A stretch of 64,000 nt of DNA from Dolomedes plantarius. Its lineage: Eukaryota > Arthropoda > Arachnida > Araneae > Dolomedidae. The translations under genes were made by a program, and so were the position numbers. The notes beneath the pieces are model-generated. The model was not told where the DNA came from and searched no databases. It saw only the letters and a list, made by a program, of their open reading frames with translations. Positions 34,358 through 45,346 of this stretch are shown piece by piece (position 1 is the stretch's first letter; each line of letters begins with the position of its first letter). The stretch is from the NCBI GenBank assembly GCA_907164885.2, contig OU015495.1, forward strand, positions 97,127,832 through 97,191,831. The letters are read 5' to 3'.

Positions 34358-35267
34358 TTTTTTACATTTATATTTATATTTTTAAGAATAAAAATTTACA
34401 ATAAATAAAATAATAAATAAAACATTTATTGTTATATTTATTTATATGGCATGTAATACAGTAAATTGTGTATTGTAAATATAAATTTTTCGAGGTGACA
34501 TTTTGTTTATTGTAAATGTTGCTTTAGCCAATATGTATTAGGCTTGTAAAATAATGTTGAAAATAAAATAAAATTTAAAAAAAATAATAATAAAATAAAA
34601 AAGGAAAACATAAGTAGTGCACACAGGAACTGGTATTTTTGTGAAAATTAGTGCAATAGTAAATTGTAATTGCTAAAATTTAAAAGGTTTGGCATTCGGG
34701 ATGATAGGCTTGTTCGCAGTGTTGTCAGACCTAAGTTAGGATTTTGTTGTTTCTTGTTGCTGGTGTTCCGAAGTGGAGGCGGAAGTTTTTTTTCCCTGAT
34801 CTCCGGGTCTATGAGTTCTGGCGGACGGACTGCCGTCGGAATGACTTGATATTAGTCTGATTAGCTGTATAACCTTCGGGTGTGGACGGCGTGGTTTTTG
34901 AATTTATATTTTTGTGAAAAATATTGCACAAATCAGATCTTAGTGGGAAACTTAGTTAAGTACGTCAAATCTTAGTAAGAAATTTGTATCTTGTTTATTA
35001 CCGAAACACTGGAAATGTTTCCACAAATTCTTGTTGTTTTTGTATCGAAAAATATAAATTAATATTTTTTATTGTTATCGTGATTTTTTTTTCGTTTAGT
35101 TTCTGAAACTGAAACTCAAGTATAGATATGTGTTTTCCTTCAGATTGTCCATTCGCATTGGTCTTTAAATAATATAAATTAGTATATTTCTAGGATAGTT
35201 AACGTTTTGTGAAATCTTTACATGTTTTCGGTGTTCAGTTTAACAAAACTGAGTGGTATATATGTTA
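34358..35267. other. No gene; GC-richer patch inside AT-rich DNA
   Basis: AT-rich at 34380-34700. A less AT-rich segment at about 34725-34890 (for example TTCTGGCGGACGGACTGCC) might be an old element end or regulatory DNA; I cannot decide. Confidence 0.45.
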
Positions 35268-37806
35268 CCGGCAAAGTATGAAACGATTCATATTTCACGC
35301 ATTTCCTAGGCATTCTATAGAATGCCAAATGAGAAACCGGCAAAGTATGAAATAAATCTCAGATTCGTTTCGAATATCACGTGGCAAGTCACGTAACTTT
35401 TAACGCGCGCCTCACGCTCAGAATTTGTCAGTTGCACTTTGCGGTTTGCTCGGGAGTGTCAAAATACGCAATTTTAATTAAATTTGTTCAACCAAAAAAT
35501 TAGTTTTTTACCGTGCTGCATGAAAATGGAGGAGCAAACTGTAGTGTTGGAGAAGATGTCATGGTCTGTAGACATGACACAACGATTCGACGATGAACTG
35601 TCCAAAATTCGAGTTAATGATGCAAAAAACAGTTCTTTCTTAACCGAAACTGCTTACCAGAAGTTAATAAATGATGTACCAAAAGCCAAAATGACTACTA
35701 AGAAGGAACCTAGGGACTATTGGTTGCTGAATCGCTATGATGTGATAATTGTAGAAAACAAAAGTAAACTCATTTATCCTGTTAAAAAGAAAGTGTCAGT
35801 ACTATACAGTATTACGTCACGGACTTCATGAAGCTCATTTGACTTCATGAAGTACGATTTTGGTTATTGGACACAGAGGACGTGATAGAATGTTGAAAGA
35901 ACTTTCAATCAAATACAAAAACGTTACATGTCATTATATTGAACTGTACATCCACGTTTGTGAACCATGCCAGAAAAAACAGAAAGGTATTAAAAAAGGT
36001 ATTGTTGTGAAACCTATGAATTTTTCCGAATTTAATTGTCATTGTCAGGTAAATATTGACTTTCAGTCTCAGCCAGATAGAGAATACAAATTTCTTATGG
36101 TGTACCAAGATCACCTCACAAAATTTGTGATTCTCAAGTCTCTAACGTCAAAAAGAACTGAAGAAGTAGCCTACAACCTAGTGGACATTCTCGTTGCTTG
36201 GAGCGCCATCTATATTACAGTCTGACAATGATAGGGAATTTGCCAATAATGTGGTGACTAGCTTGAAGGAGTTTTGGCCAGCACTGAAGATCGTCCATGG
36301 GAAGATTCGCCATTCATAAAGCCAGGGTAGTGTCGAAAGAGCTAATCAAGATATCAAAAATATGCTCTGTACTTGGATGCAAGACAACAAATCTGACCGC
36401 TGGAGTAAAGGATTACGTTTCGTTCAATATATGAAAAGTAGAGCTTATCATTCTAGGATCAAAAGAACACCATACGGAGCTCTTTTTGGCTTCAAACCTA
36501 AAGTAGGGCTTTCAACGTCTTTCCTACCCGAAGATGTTTTAAAATACATAAATACAGAGGAGCAGCTATAAAAAGTAATAGAAAGCGTCCAAACAATGTA
36601 AAAAGGTGAAACTAATCAGATTATGCAAGAAAAAGAGCCTCTTTCAAAAAACATGGATGAGATTATAGCCGATAGTGGATTAAACCAACATGATGAAGAC
36701 ATGCTTACCGAAGAGATTTCCGTTTCTGATACCTGCTGTGTGTGTGTGTTTCAAAGAAACGAGTGATGCATATGCATGCTAAAAGTGTCATCCAAAAATT
36801 CCTACCTTCTGGGGTCATGCTAGAAAAGATGATGAAATGGATAGTTTGTGCAACCTTTGTTTCAAAACTGAAAATACTATTGAATGTAAAATAAATTCTA
36901 AAATCAATCTGGAAATACAAGCCAAAAAAAGTGAAAATGAATTCGGAAAAAAAGAATTCCCCACTGCTTCTTTGGGAACTACTGGTGCCAGTTCCTATTC
37001 CTGACGTCGACAAGGGGCTAGGTGATTCGCGCAACATATTGGCAGTTGTAATTAGTGTGACAGAGGATGGTTTCTACCGACTTGGAACTTCTGAAGGAGT
37101 TTAAAATAAGTATATGCGAGATCACAATTCACTTTATGCCCTAAGAACTTGCTTGAAGATATTCCTGACCAAGAAATTACTCTCCAGTCAGTTGCAATTG
37201 CTCAGTCCAGTGGAAGCATCCAAGGATTCGTCAAATGTATGTGTAAAACAAAGTGCCAAAATATGAAATGTCTGAGTGAAAAATGCAATGAAATGTAATT
37301 CTAAATGTCATTCAAGCCTACCATGTTGCAACAAGTATGTTAATTTTAATTTCTTATTTTTTATATGAAAATTATGTTTCCCTTAATAAGAAAGGCATAA
37401 ATTTTGTTTGTATGACTTCCATTTTTCTTTACGTATTTTGAATAAATTTTTCTTAATGGCACTCTCATTATTTTTTCAGAACGACATTTGTATTTTTGAG
37501 GAATGTACGTCATTTATATAATAGTCTTATCAGAACCTTTTTCATACTTTGCCTAAATAGCATTTTTCATTCTATAGAATGCCTAGGTATTATATACAAT
37601 GCTAGGGAAAGTATGTAATAATTCTCATAATTCACAGAGACGACAAGGATGACTGAGTGACAGAGGATGCTTTCTACCGACTTGGAACTTCTGATGGAGG
37701 CATAATTTCTCCATTTTTCATTCTTCTTTATTTTGCCTAAAAACGCCCGGCACTATATACAATGCTTAGGCATTCTATACAATGCCGGCGTTTCATACTT
37801 TGCCGG
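35268..37806 (+). mobile_element. Ginger/GIN-type integrase DNA transposon, dead
   Basis: It starts CCGGCAAAGTATGAAACG and, read from the other end, also starts CCGGCAAAGTATGAAACG. Related subterminal copies lie at about 35337, 37545 and 37607. The palindrome AGGCATTCTATAGAATGCC is present near 35309 and half-copies lie near 37570 and 37768. It codes for a zinc-binding integrase, not an LTR polyprotein, and no LTRs are seen. I could not confirm a 4-bp target duplication. Confidence 0.75.
35526..37340 (+). pseudogene. KRBA2-like (GIN/Ginger) integrase, frameshifted
   Basis: Order of parts: an N-terminal region (MEEQTVVLEKMSWSVDMTQR); an HHCC zinc region (LHEAHL, VIGHRGRDRMLKEL, CEPCQKKQ); and an integrase core. 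The core has QVNIDFQSQPD (first Asp), LQSDNDREFANN (second Asp) and GSVERANQDIKNML (Glu). Then come WSKGLRFVQYMKSRAYH and a Cys-rich tail (KCMCKTKCQNMKC). I recall the same order in arthropod proteins annotated KRAB-A domain-containing 2-like. Breaks: a short local duplication with a stop near 35830-35850, a frameshift near 36195, TAA at about 36318, and more stops after 36570. It would have joined transposon ends to target DNA; it is now inactive. Confidence 0.85.
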
Positions 37807-38028
37807 AAATATATACATTTTTAAACTTTGGCATGAAATAACGCGTTACGCACTTGGTAAACCGTATAAGAAATGGGAAATTACTGATCTATGATGCTGT
37901 TCGCAAAAGGAATTTTAAATCGTGTAAAAAGGAGAAACGGTTTTAGAGAACTTTTTTTACAGACACGTAATGTCAATTACCCTAGTTTGTTACTGAGCTA
38001 TCCAATTTATCAATTTTTTGTGTGCATT

Positions 38029-38030
<2 letters not shown>

Positions 38031-38105
<75 letters not shown>
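38031..38105. repeat. (TA)n array
   Basis: About 75 bp of TA dinucleotides ending where the Tc1-like element at 38106 begins. Confidence 0.95.
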
Positions 38106-38109
<4 letters not shown>

Positions 38110-38339
38110 GGTGGTTATCAAAATAATTTAAACACCAAGGAATAACATGAAATATTTTATTAGTATAGGGTGTAACATTTTTGGCATGTAATACAGTCTG
38201 AATTCGCCTAGGAACAGATTTGTACAAGACATGAATAGTGGTTTAGGGAGTATTACACCACACGTCATGGAGAAATCGTGAAAGTTAATGAAGAGTTTGT
38301 GTTGGTGGATATCAATACTTGGATCTATTCCCTAAAAAA

Positions 38340-39156
38340 ATTACAGTGTTTCGATGATATTGAAGTCGGGAAACTGTGGGGGTTAGGTAACATGTTTGCC
38401 TCTGTTTTCATGTTCCTCAAACCATAATATGACAGGTTTGGCTGTATGGACAGGAGCTTTATCATCTTGGGAAACACCCTCTCCAACGAGAACCAATGTT
38501 TGCATCATAGTATGAACTTGGTTGGCAAAAAGTTCGACATAGTCCTTCCCAGTGTAACTCCCTTTTTGGGTTACAATGCGACTTGCTGAAAACCATGAGA
38601 TAGCAGCCCAAACCATGTCAGATCCGTCTCCATGATTGATAGTTTCACGAGACTATCAGGATCATATATTTGTTTGGCTGTTTTCCAGTAGTGCGCACGT
38701 TCTCTTGTGGGGAACAATGGGACCGATGATTATTCTGACCACATGACATTAATTCACATATCACTTGACCAGGATTTGTGCTCGTGGCACCATGGTGGAC
38801 AACGATTTGCATTCACATCTGTTACAAGTGGCTTGGGAATTGTTACTCCTCCGTAAATGATTTGTTTATTAAGTTCCCTCCTACTTATAATTGCTGATAC
38901 AGGAACCTGTAGATGCAGATCGAGCTCTATGGTCAATTTGGTTGCAGTAGTTTTAATTTTACAAGTCGCAATCCGCTTCAATATTCGTCCGTCTCTTTCA
39001 CTCCAACAGCTCTCCCTTTCTTTCACTATTCTGTTTCACAGACGATGTTTATCCGTGCATTCTGTATGCTATCATGACATTCGATGCCACAGCTCTAGAA
39101 ACACCCCAAACCCAGGTGGTTGCCTCAAGAGATATTCCATTTGACTCGCTCCAACA
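38340..39156 (-). pseudogene. Broken Tc1-like transposase (main part)
   Basis: Minus-strand blocks in order: GVSRAVASNVMIAYRMHG (helix-turn-helix), RILKRIATCKIKTTATKL, VSAIISRRELNKQIIYGG, WCHEHKSWSSDM, MVWAAISWFSASRIV, GVSQDDKAPVHTAKP (second catalytic Asp) and PQFPDFNIIETL (Glu) in another frame. Between WSSDM and MVWAA, where the first Asp (DES) lies in this family, the sequence is frameshifted. The N-terminal codons lie beyond the insertion at 41424-41500 (ADLAKRANC in the current frame). Several stops and frameshifts make it dead. Confidence 0.88.
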
Positions 39157-39506
39157 TAGTAGGGGAGCATATGTAGTACCGTGGCGGTATTAATGATGGG
39201 AACATGGGTGGATATTTTTTTCATCAGAAACTACCTGTAGATGAATAATTTCCATGGTGTCACTCTTTGGTGTGTGGCGTATAGCAGTAATGACGTCATC
39301 AAGATGGCCACCATGGAATTAAAAAAAAATCCACTTTATTTCAGTTATTTATCGGCCGATTTTCTTTTGTAATACCTCATATTGAAGATAAATAAAATGT
39401 CTAGATGACAGATGCAGAATCGGGGGAGACGGAGTCGTCATAGAGCACAAAAGGGAGAAAGCGCGTCCTCTGAAGAAGATGATTGGCTCGCGGTTGGAAC
39501 CTGTGT
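39157..39506 (+). repeat. Long terminal inverted repeat, left arm
   Basis: Pairs with 41065-41423 at high identity with a few indels. The arm ends near CGGTTGGAACCTGTGT. Confidence 0.9.
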
Positions 39507-40015
39507 TATGCTAGGTCAAAGTTACATTGGAGACCCTCCATGAAGGATAAACAACTTTTGTGCTTGTAATTAAATTAACATTATACATAAAGAAAAAACA
39601 CTTCATGTTGGCTGGCCAGCCATTGAAAAAACAAAGAAAAAAAAACACCCCTGTAAATTATACATAGAAAGTGCATTCAAAACACATGGGAAAAATGGTA
39701 ACAAAATAATTACAAAACAACTTAAATAGGTGTCATACATAAATGAAGGCACTATAAGAGTCAACCTTGTGACAAAGAGCATGGTTGCATAGTAAAATAA
39801 GTGTCATTACTATATAAGGAAGGTTACAAGACACGTCTGCATGAAAAACATAACCCTCAAAACAGTGTATCACACTGTACCATGCCTAGCACATGAAATG
39901 TGCTAGGGAAATGTACTATAAACTTTAAAAAAAGGAAATGTGCTTACAAACTTAAAAAAAGCAAGTGCTAAATTACATTGGGATACACATGTTAAGATGA
40001 GTACATACCCTAGAG

Positions 40016-40343
40016 CAGGGGTGGGCATTTAGTCGATCGCGATCGACCGGTGGACCACCAAGACATATTGGGGTGACCGCCTTTACTAAGACCTAAGACG
40101 CGCATACTAAAAGAAACATATTTTTGGAACACCGACGCGATTTGCTTTAAACGCGGTTTTAAAAGAGTAAGTTTTTTTTCTTGTAGTTATGTAGGTAAAT
40201 ACATATTCCTCATTTATTATTGAGTTATAATAAATATTGTAGACCATTTTTTTTAGCTCACCACACCTACGTCGCTGGGTGGACCGCAACACCTTGACAA
40301 AATTAGAAGTAGCCCGTACCTTGGAAAAGTCTGCCCACCCCTG
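40016..40343 (+). mobile_element. hAT-type MITE (328 bp)
   Basis: It starts CAGGGGTGGGCATTTAG and ends TCTGCCCACCCCTG, a 12-bp inverted pair. An exact 8-bp target duplication CCCTAGAG flanks it (40008-40015 and 40344-40351). Non-coding. Its ends resemble those of the hAT element at 18277-19606 (CAGGGGT[G/C]GGCA). It lies inside the long-TIR element. Confidence 0.93.
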
Positions 40344-40843
40344 CCCTAGAGCATTAAAAAAAACTTAACGAATCATAGAAAAATGCAACAGCATGTTATT
40401 CAAAAAAGTTACACAGTATAGCAGATAATTTAGACTTTTGTAATAAGGACTGGAAAAAAAATTTATGTGCCTAAAATGGGAAAAATGGCTCTGTGTTGAA
40501 CATCAGTATGTAATTTGTAAAAATTGTCTATAGAAAATGTAATTATTATTAAAATTCACTAAAAATCTTTAATTTCTTCTTTTATGTTCTTTAGTTACGT
40601 AAAGTTTGCATATAAAAAATATTAATTGATTTTTAAATAGCAGAAATGAAGTAGGGTATTAGATACCCGGCGCGAGTCCTCGTGTTCGAAATTGGGCGAG
40701 AGTGCTCGCGGGTTAATGCGAAGCTGTTAAAAGACCAAAAACCAATCACTCACATATGTGCTCTACCAATCATACCAGCTACTCCAACAGATCATTCCAT
40801 ACAATTGACTTTCTAGACGTACTTTGAAAAATTTACTATATAT

Positions 40844-41064
40844 GTGTGTGGAGTAGATTCAAAATATGTTGTTCCATTAGATTTGGGTCTTTACCGTCCT
40901 GTACAGCAACTTATCATGGCTCAACAGAATCTTCGAGATAGCTTTGTGCTACAACCTGGAGAGTTACACATATGCATGGCCTTACTACGTGCTATTGGCA
41001 CATTTATTGAGGCACATTTTGATTGGCACATTTTGGGGGCTCTTCCTTTCCTTTATAAGAATCA
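40844..41064 (+). pseudogene. Protein-like fragment inside the long-TIR element
   Basis: The open frame reads VVPLDLGLYRPVQQLIMAQQ, then LRDSFVLQPGELHICMALLR and AIGTFIEAHFDWHI, before running into the right inverted repeat. The pattern LDLGLYxPxxxL...F.L.PGELHxxxALLRxIG resembles, from memory, a family of uncharacterised multi-copy proteins in arthropods and cnidarians. I cannot name the family. It starts without a proper ATG (a GTG begins the frame), and stops occur upstream, so this is a remnant. It may be a piece of the element's own transposase or captured host sequence. Confidence 0.5.
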
Positions 41065-41423
41065 CACACAGGTCCCAACCGCGAGCCAACCATCTTCTTC
41101 ACAGGACGCGCTCTCTCCCTTTTGTGCTCTGTGATGACTCCGTCGTCCTTGATTCTGCATCTGTCATCTAGACATTTTATTTATCTTCAATATGAGGTAT
41201 TAAAAAAGAAAATCGGCCGATAAATAACCGAAATAAAGTGGATTTTTTTAATTCCAGGGCGGCCATCTTGATGACGTCATTACTACTATACGCCACACAC
41301 CAAAGAGTGACACCATGGAAATTATTCATCTACAGGTAGTTTCTGATGAAAAAAATATCCACCCATGTTCCCATCATTAATACCGCCACGGAGCTCATTT
41401 TTTTCGACATATGCTCCCCTACT
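41065..41423 (-). repeat. Long terminal inverted repeat, right arm
   Basis: Reverse complement of 39157-39506. It carries a 10-15 base insertion (around TCGAAAAAAATGAGC in reverse) near its outer end. Confidence 0.9.
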
Positions 41424-41645
41424 AACAATTTGCCCTCTTTGCAAGGTCTGCAAGGGCTAACAACTTACGTTATCCCCCCAAAACCACGATGCCCATGGCT
41501 TCAATACTGCTACCTGGCAGTAGAATAATATATATACTATATTCTAAGGAAAATACCGGGGGTCATACTCGTATTTTAAGGAATACGAAACACTTTCCAG
41601 AACACCTCTAATATTTATAGGTGTTTCCATTATTTTTATAACCAC

Positions 41646-41650
<5 letters not shown>

Positions 41651-41720
<70 letters not shown>
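41651..41720. repeat. (TA)n array
   Basis: About 70 bp of TA starting at the right end of the Tc1-like element. Confidence 0.95.
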
Positions 41721-41725
<5 letters not shown>

Positions 41726-41991
41726 GCATTTCTACTTCAAAACTCAAGGGTTAACAGCATCTATAGAATAGCATATAATTTCTCAGCTTAAATGCCTTTT
41801 TCCCCTTTCAGTACATGCAAATATAGAAATCAAAAGTACCATACAAGTTTTTCGTATGAAGTGTGTTACTCTTAAACTTTTAAAGGTGCTAAAACAGCCA
41901 CTTCTTACAATAGATGAAGGAAATACTAGTCGAGAAACAGGTACAATGAATGGTTGCAGATAATGTTACTAAAATGAGATACATTCGAACC

Positions 41992-42312
41992 CCGTTATAA
42001 CGAACTTCAAGAGATCAAAGGTTTTGTTCGCTTTATCCGGTGGTTCTCTATATCCGAACCATTGAGAAAAATGCTAGAGTTCACAAAATGGAAAACTCAT
42101 TAGTTGCAATGTCTATTCAAAAATGAGGTATTAAAAAATTATAACATCTATTAAAAATGATCATTAATGAATTAAATCGATTAAAATCGATTACATTAAA
42201 CTGGCGCAATACTAATTAAATTACGTGCAATAGGAAAACAGTGGGACCAAAATTTTCTCGTTATATCCGTGAGTTCGTTATATACCGGGTTCGCTATAAC
42301 GGGGTTCGACTG
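41992..42312. mobile_element. pogo/Tigger-type MITE
   Basis: The left end is CATTCGAACCCCGTTATAAC and the right end in reverse is CAGTCGAACCCCGTTATAGC. TA flanks both sides (41990-41991 and 42313-42314). The GAACCCCGTTATAACGAAC motif is typical of Tigger-like terminal repeats. 321 bp, non-coding, with internal sub-terminal copies of the TTATATCCG motif. Confidence 0.85.
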
Positions 42313-42314
42313 TA

Positions 42315-43654
42315 TGCATGAAAAGAAGTAAACCATATGGTAGGGGGAAACAAATGTAAAGAACACAAATCAAAGCAAACAAACTATAAAAATATATTTC
42401 TCGTTTCTTATGTTTTGATTAGACTGTTTGTTCTTTCGTTAGGATTTACTTCTGTCATTTTTCTTTCTTATGTTTCCTGGTTTACTGTGTTTGCTTCGTT
42501 ACATCAGATTATATTCTTTTCAATTCGATTTTTTTTTTTTTTGCAAGAAGTGGCTACATTTTTTCATTGGACGTACTTTTGATCATATGCTGTTGCTTGA
42601 AACTTCTGGAGAGGAAAGATGTTTAAACGCTAAATGTATTCCAATGACTTAAAACAGTGGTCTTATGATAAAAGTTTTAAAGATATTTTAATTTTTTTCT
42701 CTTGTGACAATTTTTCTACTCTTTTGTATATAATTTTTGCAAAAACATGTCTCTCTTCGACCGAAGAGAATGTATGATTTTTATCCATAAATTAAGCTTA
42801 ATAAATACCGTTCGTAAGTAAATGTAAAAATTTATTATACTAATTTTGTTCTTGCATAACGTACAACATCATCTTTTCCCAATACCTCCATTTATTCATT
42901 TTTTTAAATAAGAAAAATGTGCATTTGTAGCAGCTTTAAAGTATTGGAAAATTCTACCAATTAATGCTTGGAGTAACAATTATGCAGATTACATTGCCTT
43001 AGGTATGCCGTAAGCATACGTTCTCTTCCAAAACTTGTAAGTTACGAACGCTAGAATACATGCTGGTAATAAAATTTAAAATTTAGTGGACAACTTCTTA
43101 AAATTACCACGTTGTGCTCCTCTTAGTTTAAAATAGCCCCAAATATATGCTAATTACATTCATACTTTACAAACTACTGTAAATCAATAATCCTATGAAA
43201 CAAACCAGAATTGGATGTTTCATTCATTTAATTAAAAACAGGTAATAAAATTTCCACCTCTAAAGGAAAGAGCGGAGATTTGAGATCACGTATCGGCAAT
43301 AACTAGGTTAAGAAAGTCCGCAGCTGTTTACCGGAAGATGGAGCTCGTAAATTTCTGCTAGTAATAAATATGATCGTGCATACTATGGAACGTTTTCAGA
43401 TATCTTCCCAGATTATGAAGTGCATTGTTGGGATATATGTTGCAAGTATTATAATAGTCCAGAGACGTTATTTCAGTTGGAATATTTAGATGTTGTTGAG
43501 AGAAGGGAGGTTATTGCACATCAGGAATCTGTTCTTTTAAACTATCTTATTTATTAAACGCATATTTTCAGAAAAAAATGCAATGCACTAAAGTATTATA
43601 CAAATATTGGGTGTGTTTTTATTGAGAAATTCTATTTCTTGCAATATTTATATC
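42315..43654. other. No recognisable feature
   Basis: AT-rich. The frames at 42337-42582 and 42470-42652 are Phe-rich and probably spurious. Confidence 0.5.
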
Positions 43655-43656
43655 TA

Positions 43657-45065
43657 CACTGCTGGCCACCCAAATTGCAACACCAAGAAAGACAAGAGAT
43701 ATCACAACAAAATTTATTTTGTAGATAACATGTTGACCAAGTATCAAATGATTAAATTTATAGACTTCTGTGAAGTGTGGTTCCTGCCAAAATCAGTAGC
43801 CAGAGTAGCCGCCATTGTTGGAGATCACCGCAGCCCCACGCCTCGGCATTGATTCAAAGAGACTTTGGATGAGTTCTTGGGGTACAGCAGACCTAGCAGC
43901 TTCCACACGTTGCCAAAGTTGATCTGCTGTGGCAGCTGGGGATGGAATCTGGATCAAACGTAGAGCAACCATGGACCACATGTTTTCTATCGGCGAAAGA
44001 TCCGGAGAGCGAGGCGGCCAGGGAAGCAATTCAATCTGGCGATTGACAAAGAACCGTTGGACAATGCGTGCCACGTGTGGTCGCGCATTATCCTGTTGAA
44101 ATATGGCTGTGGGCAAGCCCTGTAGGTAAGGAAGGACAACTGGCTCCAACACCTCGGAGATGTAGCGCTGGCTGTTTAAAGTACCGGCAATGCGTACTAG
44201 AGGTGTGCGAGAGTGATATCCAATACCGCCCCATACCATAATACCCGGTGCAGGACCAGTGTGGCGGTGAATAACGCAGCTGTTCAGCATCCTCTCTTCA
44301 TGGTGTCTCCAGACTCGAATGCGACCATCGTGGTGTTGCAGACAGAAGCGTGACTCGTCAGTAAAGACAATTTCATTCCATTCTGCCGTGCACATCCTTC
44401 TGTCATCGCACCATTGGCGGCGGAGACGTCTGTGGTTCTGCGTCAAGGGTAGACAAAGCAATGGACGTCTTGCGGAGAGACCACTCTGCTGTAAACGGCG
44501 TCGAATGGTACACGCAGACACTGGATGATGCGTTACAGACTGCATGTGCTGTGCTATGGTTCGTGATGTGACTGAGCGATCCGTCACTGCCATGCGCACA
44601 ATTTGCCTGTCATCACGTGAAGTGGTGCGCTGAGGTGGATGCGATCGAACACGCCGGTCCGTCGTACCCTCTTGCATCCAATGATCACATATCCGCATTA
44701 CAGTTGTTTGGTTTCGTCCAACACGACTACCGATTTCCCTGAAAGATAATCCACAATCTCGGTAGGCCACTATCCTTCCTCTGTCGAACTCGGATACTTG
44801 ATCAAAAGATGATCGCTGTTTTCGACGAGGCATAATTGATCGTTTTTTTTAAAAAACCACAAGAAAAACACAATTGCCGAACTTGAAATCGTCGAAATCT
44901 CCAAGCCTTAAATAGCGCTTTGAAGTGGCGCCACAGGCGCGCGTGATGTGCGTCTGCGCTGAAATTCTAATCATTTGCATATCTCACCTCCGTTAATGCA
45001 TGTTGTAAATTTCATGTTATATGCATGTTTCCTTCAGGGTGTTGCATTTACAGTGGCCAGCAGTG
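43657..45065 (-). mobile_element. Tc1 element, copy C (full length)
   Basis: Bounded by CACTGCTGGCCACCC at the left and GGCCAGCAGTG at the right, with TA at 43655-43656 and 45066-45067. 1409 bp, the same length as copy A. Confidence 0.95.
43793..44833 (-). CDS. Tc1 transposase, copy C
   Basis: 346 residues with no indel against copies A and B. It starts MPRRKQRSSFDQVSEF. The N-terminal pair of helix-turn-helix domains and the DD34E set (D159, D248, E283) are intact. It matches the copies' shared sequence at most sites where A and B differ. Private changes are H51 for R, C108 for R in ARTIRRR, C148 for W, R314 for W and G333 for V. By this measure it is one of the three complete copies and closest to a consensus outside those sites. 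Confidence 0.95.
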   Translation of the reverse strand: MPRRKQRSSFDQVSEFDRGRIVAYRDCGLSFREIGSRVGRNQTTVMRICDHWMQEGTTDRRVRSHPPQRTTSRDDRQIVRMAVTDRSVTSRTIAQHMQSVTHHPVSACTIRRRLQQSGLSARRPLLCLPLTQNHRRLRRQWCDDRRMCTAEWNEIVFTDESRFCLQHHDGRIRVWRHHEERMLNSCVIHRHTGPAPGIMVWGGIGYHSRTPLVRIAGTLNSQRYISEVLEPVVLPYLQGLPTAIFQQDNARPHVARIVQRFFVNRQIELLPWPPRSPDLSPIENMWSMVALRLIQIPSPAATADQLWQRVEAARSAVPQELIQSLFESMPRRGAAVISNNGGYSGY

Positions 45066-45346
45066 TAGTAATTACAATCCTAATCGAAAAATTCATTTTT
45101 TTTATTAACACCTGCTCAATAATTGAGAGATCTGAAAACCGTAGTATATTTTTTAAACTGCCATCTTTCGAGAATATGTATGAACTAACAAATATTTTAA
45201 TTCACTGTGAAACATATAAAGTATTACTCTAATAACACACTGTTTATATAGGAGTTGTTTTAGTATGTAAAAATCATTTATGCTGACACCTACAGCTTCC
45301 TTTTGTATTTTTTACTCTTGTTATTTTGCAAGATCTCTGTCTATAC

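Larger units (their letters stand above)
39157..41423. mobile_element. Unclassified element with ~350-bp terminal inverted repeats
   Basis: The left end starts TAGTAGGGGAGCATATGT; the right end in reverse starts AGTAGGGGAGCATATGT. After a small difference both run on together for about 350 bp (GTGGCGGTATTAATGATGG, TAATGACGTCATCAAGATGG, ATCGGCCGATTTTCTTTT). The flanks are AACA at 39153-39156 and 41424-41427. Removing the element with one AACA restores the split transposase as GQIVGA, which supports a 4-bp target duplication. The inside holds a hAT MITE and a short protein-like stretch. The superfamily is unknown to me. Confidence 0.85.
38106..41650 (-). mobile_element. Tc1-like element, fourth family, split by a 2.27-kb insertion
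   Basis: The left end carries CAGGTGGTTATCAAAATAAT; the right end in reverse carries CACAGGTGGTTATAAAAATA. Both ends lie against (TA)n arrays, so the TA target is not separable from them. The transposase reads on the minus strand from about 41500 down to about 38340. It is interrupted at 39157-41423 by another element. Without the insert it is about 1.28 kb, a usual Tc1 size. Confidence 0.85.
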
